Source of the DNA: Paramacrobiotus metropolitanus
Taxonomy: Eukaryota > Tardigrada > Eutardigrada > Parachela > Macrobiotidae
NCBI RefSeq assembly: GCF_019649055.1
Contig: NW_026570250.1
Span: 682,001 to 746,000 of the forward strand
Direction of reading: 5' to 3'
DNA length: 64,000 bases
Part shown: one piece after another, positions 1-11,750 of the stretch
How the letters are laid out: every line of letters begins with the position of its first letter
How positions within the stretch are numbered: the stretch's first letter is position 1
Translations under genes and position numbers: made by a program
Notes under the pieces: model-generated
The model's database searches: none
The model's input: only the letters and a program-made list of their open reading frames with translations
What the model was told of the DNA's origin: nothing

Positions 1-613
1 AAAACAATATGTATTTACGACACAAACAATACACTTAAAACGTTAATAATTATTAACGTAGGTGCTTTTCCGGTGGATCATGAAACATCGTATGCGATGT
101 TCAACGCGCGCCATTACAGTATATCATCAAAAATTTACTTACAACAACCGCACAATAATAATTACGAAATCGCATTATAAAAATGAAAAGGTCTAAAACG
201 AGACAAACTTGAATTATTCTACACCGGCGGAAACGAGCAAAGCGAAGGGACACAGTGTGTTCGATAAAGCACCCACGGCACTTTTGTTTATCTGCTGGAT
301 GGTATACCGTCATCTACACATGATTACAGCTGCGTTTCGAATGCATACTTTGGTAAACGCCAATAATCTGTAATCACAAATGCAGACTTGGACCGATAAA
401 ATATTGGTAACTACGCATTGTGGTACTCCGGTTCTTAACTTCCAAATGGTGAATTACCCGAAGTCTGGCTGTTGTTAAGGTTTACTGTTTCAGTACAAAA
501 CAAAGCCTCGTAAAGTTAAACTTGTAAATCTGAAGAAAAACGCTTCAAAAGCATAACCTGCTATCGCAGCCGTTCTTGTATGGAGTTCATTAATACTGAA
601 ATCATATGATAAT
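1..613. other. Non-coding 5' flank
   Basis: AT-rich sequence with no convincing ORF, RNA gene or repeat. It includes the presumed promoter and 5' UTR of the downstream sterol desaturase. I see no clear TATA box. Confidence 0.4.
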
Positions 614-2498
614 ATGGATATCATCCTAGATTTGACAGATGAAAGCATCTTAACACCTTATGTGTACCCCGAATCTTTGTCTCCGAAGAATATTTGGCGC
701 CAACTTTGCTCTCTTACAATATTGGTCATACTCGGAGGATACGCGTTGTACTTAATTACAGCCGCCGTGAACTATTATTTATTTTTCGACAAACGCCTGC
801 TGCAGCATCCTCAGTCTTTGAAGGTGGGTGAGCAGCATGTTTTTATTGGTTTTCTTAATAATACGGGGTGAATTTTATTTTAAGTTGCGCATTGCCATTT
901 CCCTTTTAAATGTCAGTGCGCAACTATATATCCAGCAAATTTTTAATAGACAAAAACTGACTACTGACTTATTCATAAAGTGTATTATATGTATGAAATT
1001 TTACTACCTAATTCAAAATACAGTTCTTTGGAGTCTTACCGTGTTATTACGCTTCTTTTAGTTAGTTAGGCATTTGTAAGGAATCTTGTAAAATCTTGTG
1101 AATGATAAAATGAAATGGACGAAATGCTGTGATTTGCTCAAACCATAATCACGCGATGTCGTTACTTTTACCGTCCACTGCATATTTATGAGCCGGTCAT
1201 TGGCTGTTATACGCTACCGATTAGCTTCCACTACAAAGTTTATGGTTCACCACTGGCAGAGCAAAGTTCAGTGGAAGTATGAAGTTTAATTTACAGTTAC
1301 GATCTACTTTTAGATTCTTTTGCTAATTAATAACAGCAAAATTTTGTAAAGGTTTTGTGCTTTTAATCTTGAGCAACACCAAAACTACAATAGCGGTTTA
1401 AAAAAAATAAACAAAATTAACTCAACAAGCATACTCATAATAATTACTGTACCTACAATACTTTTAGATATGAGAGTGTGCTTACTGCCTACGCCTGTAT
1501 AATGCGTACAACTTTGCAGTGTTGCAATTTTTGTTTGCTGTATACAGTTGCAGACATTCCGAAGATTGTGAAGAAAACTATTATTGCGCGTCACAGGTAA
1601 AATATTTTTTAAAGTGTTTCCCAAAATTGCATTGCAGGATCAAGTCAAACAGGAGATATCATGCTCAACGCGGGCAATTCCCCTCATGTCTTTTTTGTCG
1701 GTTCTGATGTTCCTGGCAGAAATCCGCGGCTACAGCAAACTGTTCGATAGTTTCGACGAGACCAGATTAGGTAATATATAATGACTCTTTAAGTCTTTAT
1801 CAAGGAAAATTCCTTAATTAATAATTTATGTTGTCATCCCAGTTTTCAAAAAGAAAGTGGCGGGAGATAAGCAGGCTGGAACTGATCATGAAGCGCAACA
1901 TCCGTATATGTACATGGTAATGATGATATTACCACAGCATTTCTGTTCTGCAGGCAAATGGAGTATACCACTCTACAGCGCTTCGTTTATTTTTTTTACC
2001 GACTCTTTAATCTACTGGATCCACCGTGGACTGCACTCGCGGTTTTTTTACAAAAACCTCCACAAACAACATCACAAATGGAAAGTGCCGACGCCGTTTG
2101 CCAGTCATGCATTTCACCCGATCGATGGCTTCGTACAATCGTTTCCTTATCATCTATACGTTTTCCTGTTTCCCATGCACAAGTGGACTTACCTGGCGTT
2201 GTTCGTTTTTGTTAACGTGTGGACCGTCTCAATACACGACGGTAATTACAAGGTTCCTATGCGTCTTAAAGAGATCATTAATGGCGCGGCGCATCATATG
2301 GATCATCATCTTTTCTACAATTACAATTATGGCCAGTTTTTCACCTTTTGGGATCGAGTAGGAGGGTAAGTTGTGCTGGATTTTGTCAAATCTCTGCTTT
2401 TCGTACAAAATATTTATTGCAGATCATATCGCAACCCAAGTTCATTTGAAGGAAACGGGCCACTAAAAGATATTGAAGAAAAGGAAAAGAGAACTTGA
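614..2498 (+). CDS. SC5D: Lathosterol oxidase / sterol C5-desaturase (fatty acid hydroxylase superfamily)
   Basis: ER-membrane di-iron enzyme of the sterol desaturase family, which in vertebrates introduces the C5 double bond of cholesterol precursors. Exons by splice-site reading: 614-823, 1638-1770, 1843-2365, 2423-2498, giving 313 residues (vertebrate SC5D is about 300). All three histidine clusters are present: HRGLH (HxxxH), HKQHH (HxxHH) and HHMDHH near the C-terminus. They are framed by family-typical stretches such as [14 protein letters not shown] and [11 protein letters not shown] hydrophobic segment at residues 24-48 and further membrane stretches fit an ER protein. An apparent 37-nt intron (1917-1953) inside exon 3 was rejected because removing it breaks the frame. 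Many ecdysozoans are sterol auxotrophs, so the substrate could be a dietary sterol; that is inference. The family call is firm and the exact substrate is not. Confidence 0.93.
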
Positions 2499-4359
2499 TA
2501 ACTTGAAAAACTATTTAGACTACCCGAGTTTGTGGTTGGTTACAAAGATTCATATAGTCGTGGTTTTCTAAGATTAACTAAATTTAATGTCTCTTCGATA
2601 TGCTCCACTAAATTTAATGTCTCTTCCTAATTGTTTTGCTTTATTATTACTGACTGGATGCACGTTTCGTGTATGTAGTTTTGTACGAGCTAATGAATGA
2701 AATCAAAGAATGTTAATGAATAATTTGGCATAGAGTATTTCTGTCACTGTTATACAGCAACTGAAATACCTTATATAGATATATGGCTCGTATAATAAAC
2801 AGCACACATGTACGTTCCCGTGCACGTAAAGGTCATACCTGGGAAGTGTCACGCTGTCGACTGGCAAGAGCGCAACTTCACAGGAGGTTAATAAATTTAA
2901 GAGTAGAATGTATACAGTGTGCCAAGTGTAAATGCAGTAGTAAACATATATAAAATAAGGACAATCCAGAGGAAGATCTGGGTTGACGAAACACTAAATT
3001 CTGATGCTTTTATGTTTGGATATGCACCAATATTAAAAGACCGAAACTTGGAACACTATTCAAAACCTATGAGCGCCTTTAAAACAAGCTTTAATTTGTC
3101 ATTGAACTTAGGAATACTAAGTCGAGCGTTGATTATTATAGGTAGCATCGCAGAAACGAAGGGTTTACATACTAAAAAAATTCCTAAAGAACGTTACATT
3201 TACGAACTGTGGCCGATACATGGCCATACTTACGTACAGATGTCAATACTGCAGCTGACCTATTGCAAAGGTTAAAAGACCAAAAGCTCCACTAATTAAG
3301 CACAGCCAATGATAAAATTTTGTCGCCAGAATGCGGTAATACGCCGAAAATTTCATTGCCGAAAAGGTGTAGCTTGACGTCGACGGATGTGCTGTCAAGG
3401 ATCCAATTTGCGCACTTACGTAGCCGCACCCAGTGCACAGATGCGCATACAGGAATCAAAAATCGCGCCATGTGCTAATTTTTACTCGGTAACACCCCGA
3501 GGATTTTCCTTTCCAAACAACGCATGCCTGCATCACAAAGTTTATAACGCAGGATAGAGAAAAATAATTCGGATAATGCATTGGTCAGTATTATTAATGG
3601 TCTCGAAGACAACTGGGGATATTATAAAACGTGACCTTTTCAGGTTTCAGGTATTTGTGAGTTCAAATATATTATATTTTATTAAAACTTTACCGGTCGC
3701 AATCAACCCAACCCAAACACAATATAATATGTGCCTGCTGACAAAAAGTTACAGATGAGCAATGCTGCTGTGATTATTATGCTACTCGGCCCGTAGAAGA
3801 AAGTAAACACACTTACAATTATTGCTATGAATCGTAAAAATAAAATAGTGACTTCAATATCATGAAGCTAGCTCTCAAATTAACGGATTGGCAAAAATGA
3901 ATGCAAGTTAGGTATTGTGTGATAAATACAATTATACATGCTACACTTTAGTAAGTAGTTGTTTAATACATACAGGGTACAATACTACGTAGCCAATTAT
4001 AGGGTAATTACGATACTTCTGCCTAAAGCAACTTGACGCAAGACTGGTTAGCAAGTATATAATAACGTATCCTTTGCAATAATGTCTTGATACGGTCTTC
4101 GAATTTTTATGTATGATGTTAATCTGCTGGAACCACTTCTGTAGCGCTCACAGTTAGTGATGTCCAATATCTAACGGTGTTGTTTTTTATCGTTAGCATA
4201 ATACTGCCCTTGCGCGGCGCAGCAGCAACCGGTATCCCTGCACGTTTGCTTCTGGTTAGTAAACACTGTTATACCACTAAAGTAGTCTCTTGATTGCGCT
4301 CTCATCCACAAAGGTTTATGAGTGCCCATTGTTCCATACGGATTAAAACGCATAAAAGG
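2499..4359. other. Intergenic, 3' flank of SC5D
   Basis: No gene I can support. A possible polyadenylation signal AATAAA lies at 2794-2799. A 19-bp sequence beginning CTAAATTTAATG is repeated twice at about 2577-2626. An open frame at 2919-3275 lacks an ATG start and any recognisable domain, and is treated as chance. Confidence 0.4.
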
Positions 4360-4839
4360 ATGGGGCGCTCAGGAGGATCTGTGATAAGCTCAGCTGCCCA
4401 CATACTATCAGTCGCACTATGTTTTTGCATTCACACTGAACTAGCAAATTGTGGAAGTTTGTTCGAGATGGAGCCCTCATGGAATTCGTTAAAGGTCACA
4501 GTTTTTCCTGGCCGACCACTGGAAGCCGTGGGGGTGCCCCATTACGTACATGACGATACGTACCTATTCCCAGAAATCACTCTGGCCAAAAGATACAGTT
4601 TTTCTCTGGGGTCCCAGATGTGGAGAGCGGCCAGGATTCCACAGTTGTATCAATCTGGACCGAAAAGACCCGTGATAGTGTCCCCGATAAATCGCCATAT
4701 TAGCCTGCAGTATCGCGAGCCAGATAAATCACCAGAGGCGACAACTGCTCGACCAACACCGGCTACTAAAACCAAACATCGCACGTCCTCTTTTGGCCGT
4801 CAATTTTTCATCTCGAAAAGCTGGATGCCGGGAACTTAA
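4360..4839 (+). CDS. Hypothetical secreted protein, single exon
   Basis: An uninterrupted frame of 159 codons starts at an ATG followed by a stretch that reads as a signal peptide: polar MGRSGGSVISS, hydrophobic ILSVALCFCI, then small residues before Cys. The remainder is basic and contains several Lys-Arg and Arg-rich sites, with a Pro/Thr-rich patch near residue 125. It is richer in G+C than its surroundings and has no visible introns. I recognise no family. It could be a propeptide or secreted effector, or an exon of a larger gene; in-frame sequence extends upstream to 4294 without a better start. Codon-like composition and the signal sequence are the only support. Confidence 0.4.
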   Translation: MGRSGGSVISSAAHILSVALCFCIHTELANCGSLFEMEPSWNSLKVTVFPGRPLEAVGVPHYVHDDTYLFPEITLAKRYSFSLGSQMWRAARIPQLYQSGPKRPVIVSPINRHISLQYREPDKSPEATTARPTPATKTKHRTSSFGRQFFISKSWMPGT

Positions 4840-5618
4840 CCACGTCCAAAAATGGTTAAGATGGTTATGCCTTGAACTTAACCACCCGTGGAAGTTCCTA
4901 TAATTAGAATTTTCACTCTTCCCGAATTTCATTCTTACCCAACTACAGTTTAAGATTGTTGAAATTCTGATTTAAATACTCTGTACATTATTTTGCAACA
5001 ACGCTATAAATTCGTTACAGTGTCATATTAAGTCGTTACTTTTGAAAAACAGTTACAAATGAAAGGCACGGAAGCTAATGTATTTCCAGATTAACCGAGC
5101 AAGTTCCTGTGCTTTTTGCAACAGAAAATTCGTGAGCAATAATGCCACATGTCATACGCCCAGTAGCCGTGTATAACTGTGGTGACCTTTACGGTATTTT
5201 AAACAACGAAAGAGATGGCTGTACAGTCCATACTCAAAGCTTTCGAAATTTCAAACATACTCTAATTTTTCGTACATTAATACTTTCTGCCGATATATGT
5301 GCACGTAGATGCTACCGAAAAAAAGCCGCCACTGAAAATCGGTCTAAATGCTCCAAAAAATTTACTATTCAACTACCAGTAAGTTGGTATCACGAAAAAG
5401 GTTAACGTTTGTCATACAACTGTAAGTGAAGCTAGCGCGAAGAGCTAGCGATGGTTAATTTATTAACGTATATAATTTCAAACTACTTCGTCTTCGCAAG
5501 CAATTTTTATTAACTCCATTTTCATTTTCTGCACTCCTTAAACGGGAAAGCGAATCGTGCACAATAACATTTCTACTGCTTTGTAAGTTAGTAGAAAGTA
5601 GATACGGCTCCATTATTT
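4840..5618. other. Intergenic
   Basis: AT-rich, with no domain-bearing ORF. It includes the 3' flank of the minus-strand acyltransferase gene that ends at 5619. Confidence 0.35.
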
Positions 5619-7457
5619 TCATAGATCTTGAATGTTGCCGTGTATGTTATTGTACCACACCATAAGGGGATCATTTTTATCCACATCATGAGGCTTGTAA
5701 AGCACATAAACCACTTTCCAATCCTCCTGCCGTTGTGCGCCTCCTCTGGACATGGCTTTTTTTGACGCTTCGTTCTCTTCCCAGATGAACATAAAGCTGG
5801 TTTCCTGTCCGATATTCTGCAAATCTTTCGCACTGTGCCACATTAATTTACTTGCCAAACCCTGACCACGAAACTCCGGTTTAACAAATCCCGCTGACAT
5901 GGCCATATCGGCACTGATTATTCCGAAACCTATGAGCTGCCCGTCTTTATATGTGCCAATCATTGGAAAATGGTGGTCGTGAAGGTGATAAAGATATTGC
6001 AGTGTTTCACCGGTGCCGGCACCGTAACGCCACAGTGTGCTCAGTGTCGGCATATCTTCGCGATCAGGCCGACGAAAGGTGATCCCGTCTGGTGATGCAG
6101 GCATCGGAATCCTACAGTCGACTACATAATCATCATGTGCATTTTAAAACCACAAACTATTTAGTCAAAATCGCATAAATTTGGCAAGTCTGTCGGTATC
6201 GTTTTCTTTTGCTGACTTTTTCGACATGCTGTGCCGCCCGCTTTAATTAGTAGCACATCTACATAATAGATTATATGTTGCTGCATTCTTTTATAAATTT
6301 TTCAAGTATCAGTCATTCATGCAGCTGTATTAAGAGATTGCTTGTATGTTTTGTTTACGCACTTGCTAACTTCCGCGGGAATAACAATCCAACCGGTAGC
6401 GGTGAAATCCGCATGTTGCTTTGGTCCTATAGCGGAACCGCGTTTGCTGCACACTTCTTCCAGCACCGGGAGAAGATTTTCTGGAATCGCTGCAATGCAT
6501 ATTAAAACGTAAGGTTATACGCAATTAAACTGCACATATTTACACGTGAAAAATGAACCAACATATGGATGACAGAGCTTTTACCTTGAAAGTAGCCGGC
6601 TGCTTTCCAGTTTATCGCATCCTGTTGGTCCAGTAATGTCCGGAAATTCTCCACGTCCGTGACAACCGCATTGTACATGTAGTAGCTTCGTCTGGGAACG
6701 TAATCCTGCAAACTGAGAAGTTTTAATGTGGGAGACACATTAAGACATGTCTGTGCTTCAAAGCGTACGTTTTGATAGTTAATTATCGGATATCAGTACA
6801 TTTACACTGGTTGACAAATAGCTCGGCATACCAGTTGCTAAAATAACTAACACAGCATTTATTGATTTTAACAGAAAGTTTATGCAAGCAATTATAGCTG
6901 TTTTAATCACGTACGTACTTCATGAAGCGGAAGCCGTTCTTGCTGCTCAGGGTTCTGTGATGGATGTTTTGGGCTTGGTCGGACTAAGCAAGCAGTAAAA
7001 TTTGGGAACCGGTCTGCAAATCATGCGCAACATATATCAAAAAGTTTTTAATTTGGCAGCCTAAAACAGGCTAATGTTTGCACATTGGTGACGCAACAAC
7101 AGGTTGCTGCGTACGCAATTTGCGCAGCCGTCATTATTTCGAACGTTTGCATTTGTTATTGTTCAAGTCAAAAAGTACCAAAATCTGACATTTTGTTTCA
7201 GTTTAAAGTTTTAAACAGGCACGGCAGTCATTACCGACCACAAAATCCAGCCCTGGCCATGCGAAAGAATTTCTCTTTAAATGGTTCTCAGCGAGTTTCA
7301 AAACCTGTATGGAAAACAGAAATTTAAAAGTGATGTGACGTCGTTGTAAAGTTGCTGCTTTAAAAATTAAAGGTTAACTCACAGGATACGACTGTGGCAG
7401 CAGACGTTTAAGCTCCGCAACAAACTCCGTCAACTGATCATCATTTATTATAACCAT
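5619..7457 (-). CDS. Glycine N-acyltransferase-like protein, copy A
   Basis: GNAT-fold acyltransferase of the GLYAT/GLYATL type, expected to transfer an acyl group from acyl-CoA to glycine or another amine. Exons read on the minus strand: 7383-7457 (start, MVIINDDQL), 7235-7304, a short exon I could not place, 6585-6705, 6363-6489 and 5619-6111. The N-terminal half carries the family pattern FAWPGLDFVV and YYMYNAVV...INWK. The last exon has the GNAT acyl-CoA loop in GFVKPEFRGQGLASKL (RxxGxA-like) and a C-terminal NDPLMVWYNN motif. It is paralogous, exon for exon, with the gene at 8181-9775: both have 75-nt first and 70-nt second exons. Substrate is unknown. The uncertain third exon is the weak point of the model. 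Confidence 0.75.
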
Positions 7458-8180
7458 TTTAACGAAATACTTGAAAAAATCTTACAATGGCAAACTCTGT
7501 ATTTGGTAAATTCGCCTCTTGCTACTACTCCAGCAAATGCAGAATATAAAATAAATAATAATGTATCTATATACAGTACTATATTTCAGCATTGCCGACA
7601 ATCGTGTATGAGAAGCCAATATCAGGCTGAAGCTTTCCTCGATAAAATTTGTCCTTGATTATCACGAAAAAATCTACGTGAACGAATGTACAATACATAC
7701 AGCAAAGAAAAGATTAGATATCTACATGTCGGTGACTCGGTATCATAAGACAATCGTGAATTTTATAAGTTCGTATAGCACTCAAAGACGGCCGGCAGGT
7801 GGAAACATATTTTGTTCCATACAAGCAGCGGCGTAGTACGTGCGACGCGACGCGATGATGAATGTCGTGGTAAAATGTACGTAGTAATTTTTCAATAAGT
7901 TATTCATCGTACTGTCGTATTTCGTTACTTATATTATAGCAGAGAATTACATTCTGTATGCAAAATCCAGCGTAAGGTATTCAAATAACTTTAATCGTTG
8001 TCTAATGACGCAACGTATTAAGCAAAATAAAATATCTCGTATTCTAGCGATATAAAGTTTATCACCACATGCTATCATTCAAACTGCATCGTATATAATT
8101 CTTCTCCGCCAGAATGTTTCAGAATACACTACTTAGAAAGTTAAAGCTGAAGGTGTTCGATGTGAATTTTAAAAACTTCA
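7458..8180. other. Spacer between the two acyltransferase genes
   Basis: AT-rich, holding the 5' flank of copy A and the 3' flank of copy B. I see no ORF or RNA gene. Confidence 0.35.
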
Positions 8181-9775
8181 TTAATCAGCAGATCTCCTTC
8201 CATAAATATTTCGGTACCACACAACCAGAGGATCATTCATATCGGGCTGAGCGGGCTCATAATGTAGGCTGGTCACTTTCCAATCCCTGATCTTTTCACC
8301 TCCGATTCTAACTACTGATTTCTCCGATGAGAGATTGTCCTCCGCCACGAAGAGCGGAATGACATCGTGTCCCAGAGCCTGCATCTTCTTGACGAGATCA
8401 GCCAGAATCAGAGTGAAATAACCGTGTCCGCGGTGTTCAGGTTTAACAAAACCGGCTACGATGCACATCTGGGCACTGCAGAATGCAAACCCAATCAGAT
8501 CGTTCTGTGGGGAGTACATGCCGGTCATGGGAAAATCACGGTCATGCAGGTAGCGCATGTATTCAACAGTGTCGCTTGTGCCGCCGCCGAAATGCCAGAG
8601 CTTGGCTACTGTTTCCACATCTTCGCGGGATATCTGGCGAACGCTGTATCCATCAGGGACAGAAAATGAAACACTACGACACAAAAACGGTTCTGGTTAG
8701 ATTTATGTAGCTGTTGTGGTCAACAACAACTAATCACCACTAACTTCAGTGAAGCATTTGCTGCTTTGACAAGCCATCCAGTAGATGCGAATTCTGGATG
8801 CGTTTCCGTGCCGATGACAATTCCGAACTTAGCCCCGACTTCTTTTATAGCGTTTACAAGGTTTTCAGGAACAGCTGTAAATTTGAAATTAAAACTAAAA
8901 CTCTCGAATAAAACAAAGGTAATTACCGTGCCGTGCCTAACATTTTTGTTAATGTTATTTTTTTGCATTATATCTATATCACGAGCTGCTGCAAAAACAC
9001 CGTAAAAGTTTATCAGGCACGTTGATTAATATTAATTCCCTACTTCAGATACAATAATTATAACAGAAATGTTATATGCACCTTGAAAGAAACACGAACG
9101 CGTCCAGTTGATAACTTCCGGTTGCTCTAACAAGTTCTTGAAACAACATTCATCGCTGGCAACGACGTTATACATGTAGTGATTCCGTCGAGGAATGTAA
9201 TCTGTCTATACCACACCGATTCCGGTTACTTAACAAAAAAGTGTTCTACTTCTAACCGTTACCGGCATCTACATCTCGTTGTGGATTTCGTTCTCACATT
9301 TTCTCCAGGTTTCGGCCGAACCACACAAGCGGTAAATTTGGGAAATCGGTCTGAAAGGCATAGGTAAAAATATTTGATAAGGCTTTATGTGCATTTTGGC
9401 ACTTCCTGCATACACAGCAAACTGTGATCGGCAGTGATCCCTAAAGATCGAAAAATCATAATAATTACCAACCACGAATTCAATCCCTGGCCATGCAAAC
9501 GCATTCTTTGACAAAAGATTTTCAGCCACCTTCAGAATCTGCAATAATAATTAACACGAATGTACCAATCCTTGCACTGCGGACCGTTACAGCCGAGAAC
9601 TACAATTTGATGCACCGTGCATACTCGTGTACGGTATTCATCACGACCCAAATCCAAAAAATGTTTTAGCAATATAAAAAAGCACGTCTCAAGCTCTCAC
9701 CGGAAATGATTGCGGGAGGAGGCACTTCAGCTCTTGAATGAGCCGCATTAACTGATGCTCCTGAATAACTAACAT
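8181..9775 (-). CDS. Glycine N-acyltransferase-like protein, copy B
   Basis: Tandem paralogue of the gene at 5619-7457, in the same orientation. Exons: 9701-9775 (start MLVIQEHQL, ending LLPQSFP), 9469-9538, an unresolved short exon, 9082-9205, 8745-8874 and 8181-8673. Shared landmarks with copy A are FAWPGIEFVV, HYMYNVV...VINW, ASTGWLV and GFVKPEHRGHGY, the last being the acyl-CoA-binding loop with His in place of Gln. The C-terminus carries NDPLVVWYRN. The two proteins are clearly diverged, so this is an old duplication. The exon-4 acceptor could be at 9205 (TAG/ACAGAT) or three bases further in; the first keeps phase with copy A. Function is inferred from family only. Confidence 0.75.
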
Positions 9776-10106
9776 GCTGGATGGATGATAGCTTTCGAAA
9801 TTCGAAGGCTTAAAATATATACTAAAATTCTCATGAATTAAAGTGAAATAATGATCGTCCGCAATATCACAAACAGAGAAGTTGCTTGCATTACCAAACC
9901 CTAAACAGAATGCAAATAGCTAGGCTGCCAGGATAATGTAACGTTAGTGCCCTTCGATAACACTCGCAGCTCGCAAGTCTCGCATTGATCTGCGGCCTCA
10001 GTAAAAGCCAGCCGTCTGCCAGCCGCCAGGAGAAACTTTCGGTCTTCCAGCTTCCAAGCACGGAGGCTGGAGCTCTGCTGACAGTGACACATGCCAATAT
10101 ATTACA
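9776..10106. other. Intergenic, 5' flank of acyltransferase copy B
   Basis: No coding signal that I trust. Two overlapping minus-strand frames (9891-10097) match no family. Confidence 0.35.
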
Positions 10107-10401
10107 GTACTTACCAGACCTGGGCAGTTATGGAAAATCGACCCACAGTTAGAGTTAAGAGTTACAGGGAGCGTGCGAGTTGCGCTAAGAGTTAAGTTAT
10201 TTATGCAGGGAAACCGAGTTTCGAGTTACACCGCGAGTTACGCTACCATAGACAATATATACTATTTTTATGAGAGTTAAGTTAGAGTTAAGTTTTCTTC
10301 TGAGCGAGTTACGCTAAAGAGTTAAGTTATAACTCAATAACTCGAAAATAACTCGCGTTAAGTTAAATAGTTAAAATTAACTGCCCAGGTCTGGTACTTA
10401 C
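10107..10401. mobile_element. hAT-type MITE with 16-bp perfect TIRs and 8-bp target-site duplication
   Basis: The element spans 10115-10393 (279 bp). The left terminus CAGACCTGGGCAGTTA is perfectly inverted at the right end, TAACTGCCCAGGTCTG. Both sides are flanked by the direct 8-bp repeat GTACTTAC (10107-10114 and 10394-10401). An 8-bp TSD and termini starting CAG are hallmarks of the hAT superfamily. The interior has no ORF and consists of degenerate GAGTTA/AGTTAA motifs. It is therefore a non-autonomous MITE needing a transposase in trans. Intact TSD and TIRs suggest a fairly recent insertion. A related terminus lies at 37388-37426. Confidence 0.9.
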
Positions 10402-11167
10402 ATTTCCGGCGCATGTGTTGGTAGTGGCGGGCCGGCGGTGTTGGTTGTGTATCGTGCCAACAATGACTTCACTGTTTATATTATTAATTTTTACACTTGC
10501 TTTAAATATTGTGCAATGTGCATACTTACTCGTACGATTTCTAGCTAAAAAATTAATTATTTAACTTAAATAGTGTATAAACGTAACTGTACTTCGTAAA
10601 AATCTCGTAAGTCATAATAATATGTATTGAAACCAAATTAATAGTGTCCTTATGAGGATTTCATTACTTACTTCACTGGCGCGGACTATTAAATACACTA
10701 CTTATTTTTTTCATGTTTTTTGATTCTTTACGTCTCAGAAATCTTTCTAATTTATTTTAGTCAGAAACTCAGCGTCCTTTAAAAACTTACGTGATAGGCT
10801 TTTATATCACGCTGCATAGTATGCCACACAAACCGCAAATTTGGGCAAATGAAAGCTGGAAGTTTGAAACATGATGGCATAAGCATTATAAAAATATACG
10901 AGGGGAAAAAGCAAATTATTTTTTTAGTCATCTTATAGACTCTTCGAAGTCTGAACTATTCTCTTGGATTTTAAGAGATGTTTCACAAGTTTATAAGTTA
11001 AAGTAATTTTCTGAGTGTTATAACATAAACGAGACGGATCCTACAGCTACAGGCTACACGCACTAATCGATACTAAAAAGCAGCAGTTCGCCAGTGCTTT
11101 ATTCGATTCGCATTCCACGATAAGGAATTCAATAACTGGATAAAACTCAAGTGAACAAAAAACCCCA
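10402..11167. other. Intergenic, with candidate polyA signal for eS25
   Basis: AT-rich and non-coding. On the minus strand a canonical AATAAA (plus-strand TTTATT at 11098-11103) sits about 65 nt past the eS25 stop codon and is a credible polyadenylation signal. Confidence 0.45.
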
Positions 11168-11750
11168 CTATTCTTCCGGTTCTTCAGGACCCTTGCCAGC
11201 ACGCGTGTAAATCAACTGTGCATTATGCCGAATGATCGGTCGGATTTTTCCTGCGAAACAAAACACAACAGATCAATTTCCTTAGTCTTCCTTTTCTTCA
11301 ACAAGCATTCGTTCGTTAGGTGTCAGTAACAGGAACATACCTTCTCTATGAAGGAGGTGGATCACTGCCCTTGCCAAGGATCCTCGGATTTTGAGACGCT
11401 CCGACAGAATGGCAGGAGTGATGAGTTTATAATTCACAACTTCTTTCCGTAGTTTATCTTCAGTTGCCTTATCCATTAGAACCATATTGTTCAGCTTATC
11501 GCGAGTTTTTCCTTTCGACCACTTCTACTCAATTAAAGAGGAAAACTGAGGATCCAGACTACCAATGCCAGCACCAAGAACCGAATGGGTTCTTACCTTC
11601 TTCTTGGCCTTTCCGCCGCCTCCTTCTTTCTTGGCCTTTGGCGCGGCCTTGGCCTTATCTGGCTTTGTTTCCTTCTTCACCTAGGTATCGCACAAAATAA
11701 ATTACTTGAAGAAACGGGAGAAAGGTGTGCTGCAATCATCTTCTTACCAT
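11168..11750 (-). CDS. RPS25: 40S ribosomal protein eS25 (RPS25)
   Basis: Small-subunit ribosomal protein at the head of the 40S subunit. Exons: 11748-11750 (the ATG alone), 11597-11680, 11341-11524 and 11168-11250, giving 117 residues. The N-terminus is the expected Lys/Ala-rich tail. It is followed by [45 protein letters not shown] and a C-terminal [11 protein letters not shown], all diagnostic. The start codon forms its own coding exon followed directly by GTAAGA, a common arrangement in ribosomal protein genes. The shorter reading frame visible at 11282-11485 is only the central exon running into its intron. Confidence 0.95.

Noticed and set aside
1917-1953. Possible 37-nt intron within SC5D exon 3
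   Set aside because: Length is not a multiple of three and removal puts the conserved histidine region out of frame; reading through preserves the protein.
2919-3275. 118-codon open frame
   Set aside because: Begins at GTG, AT-rich composition, no domain, no splice partners.
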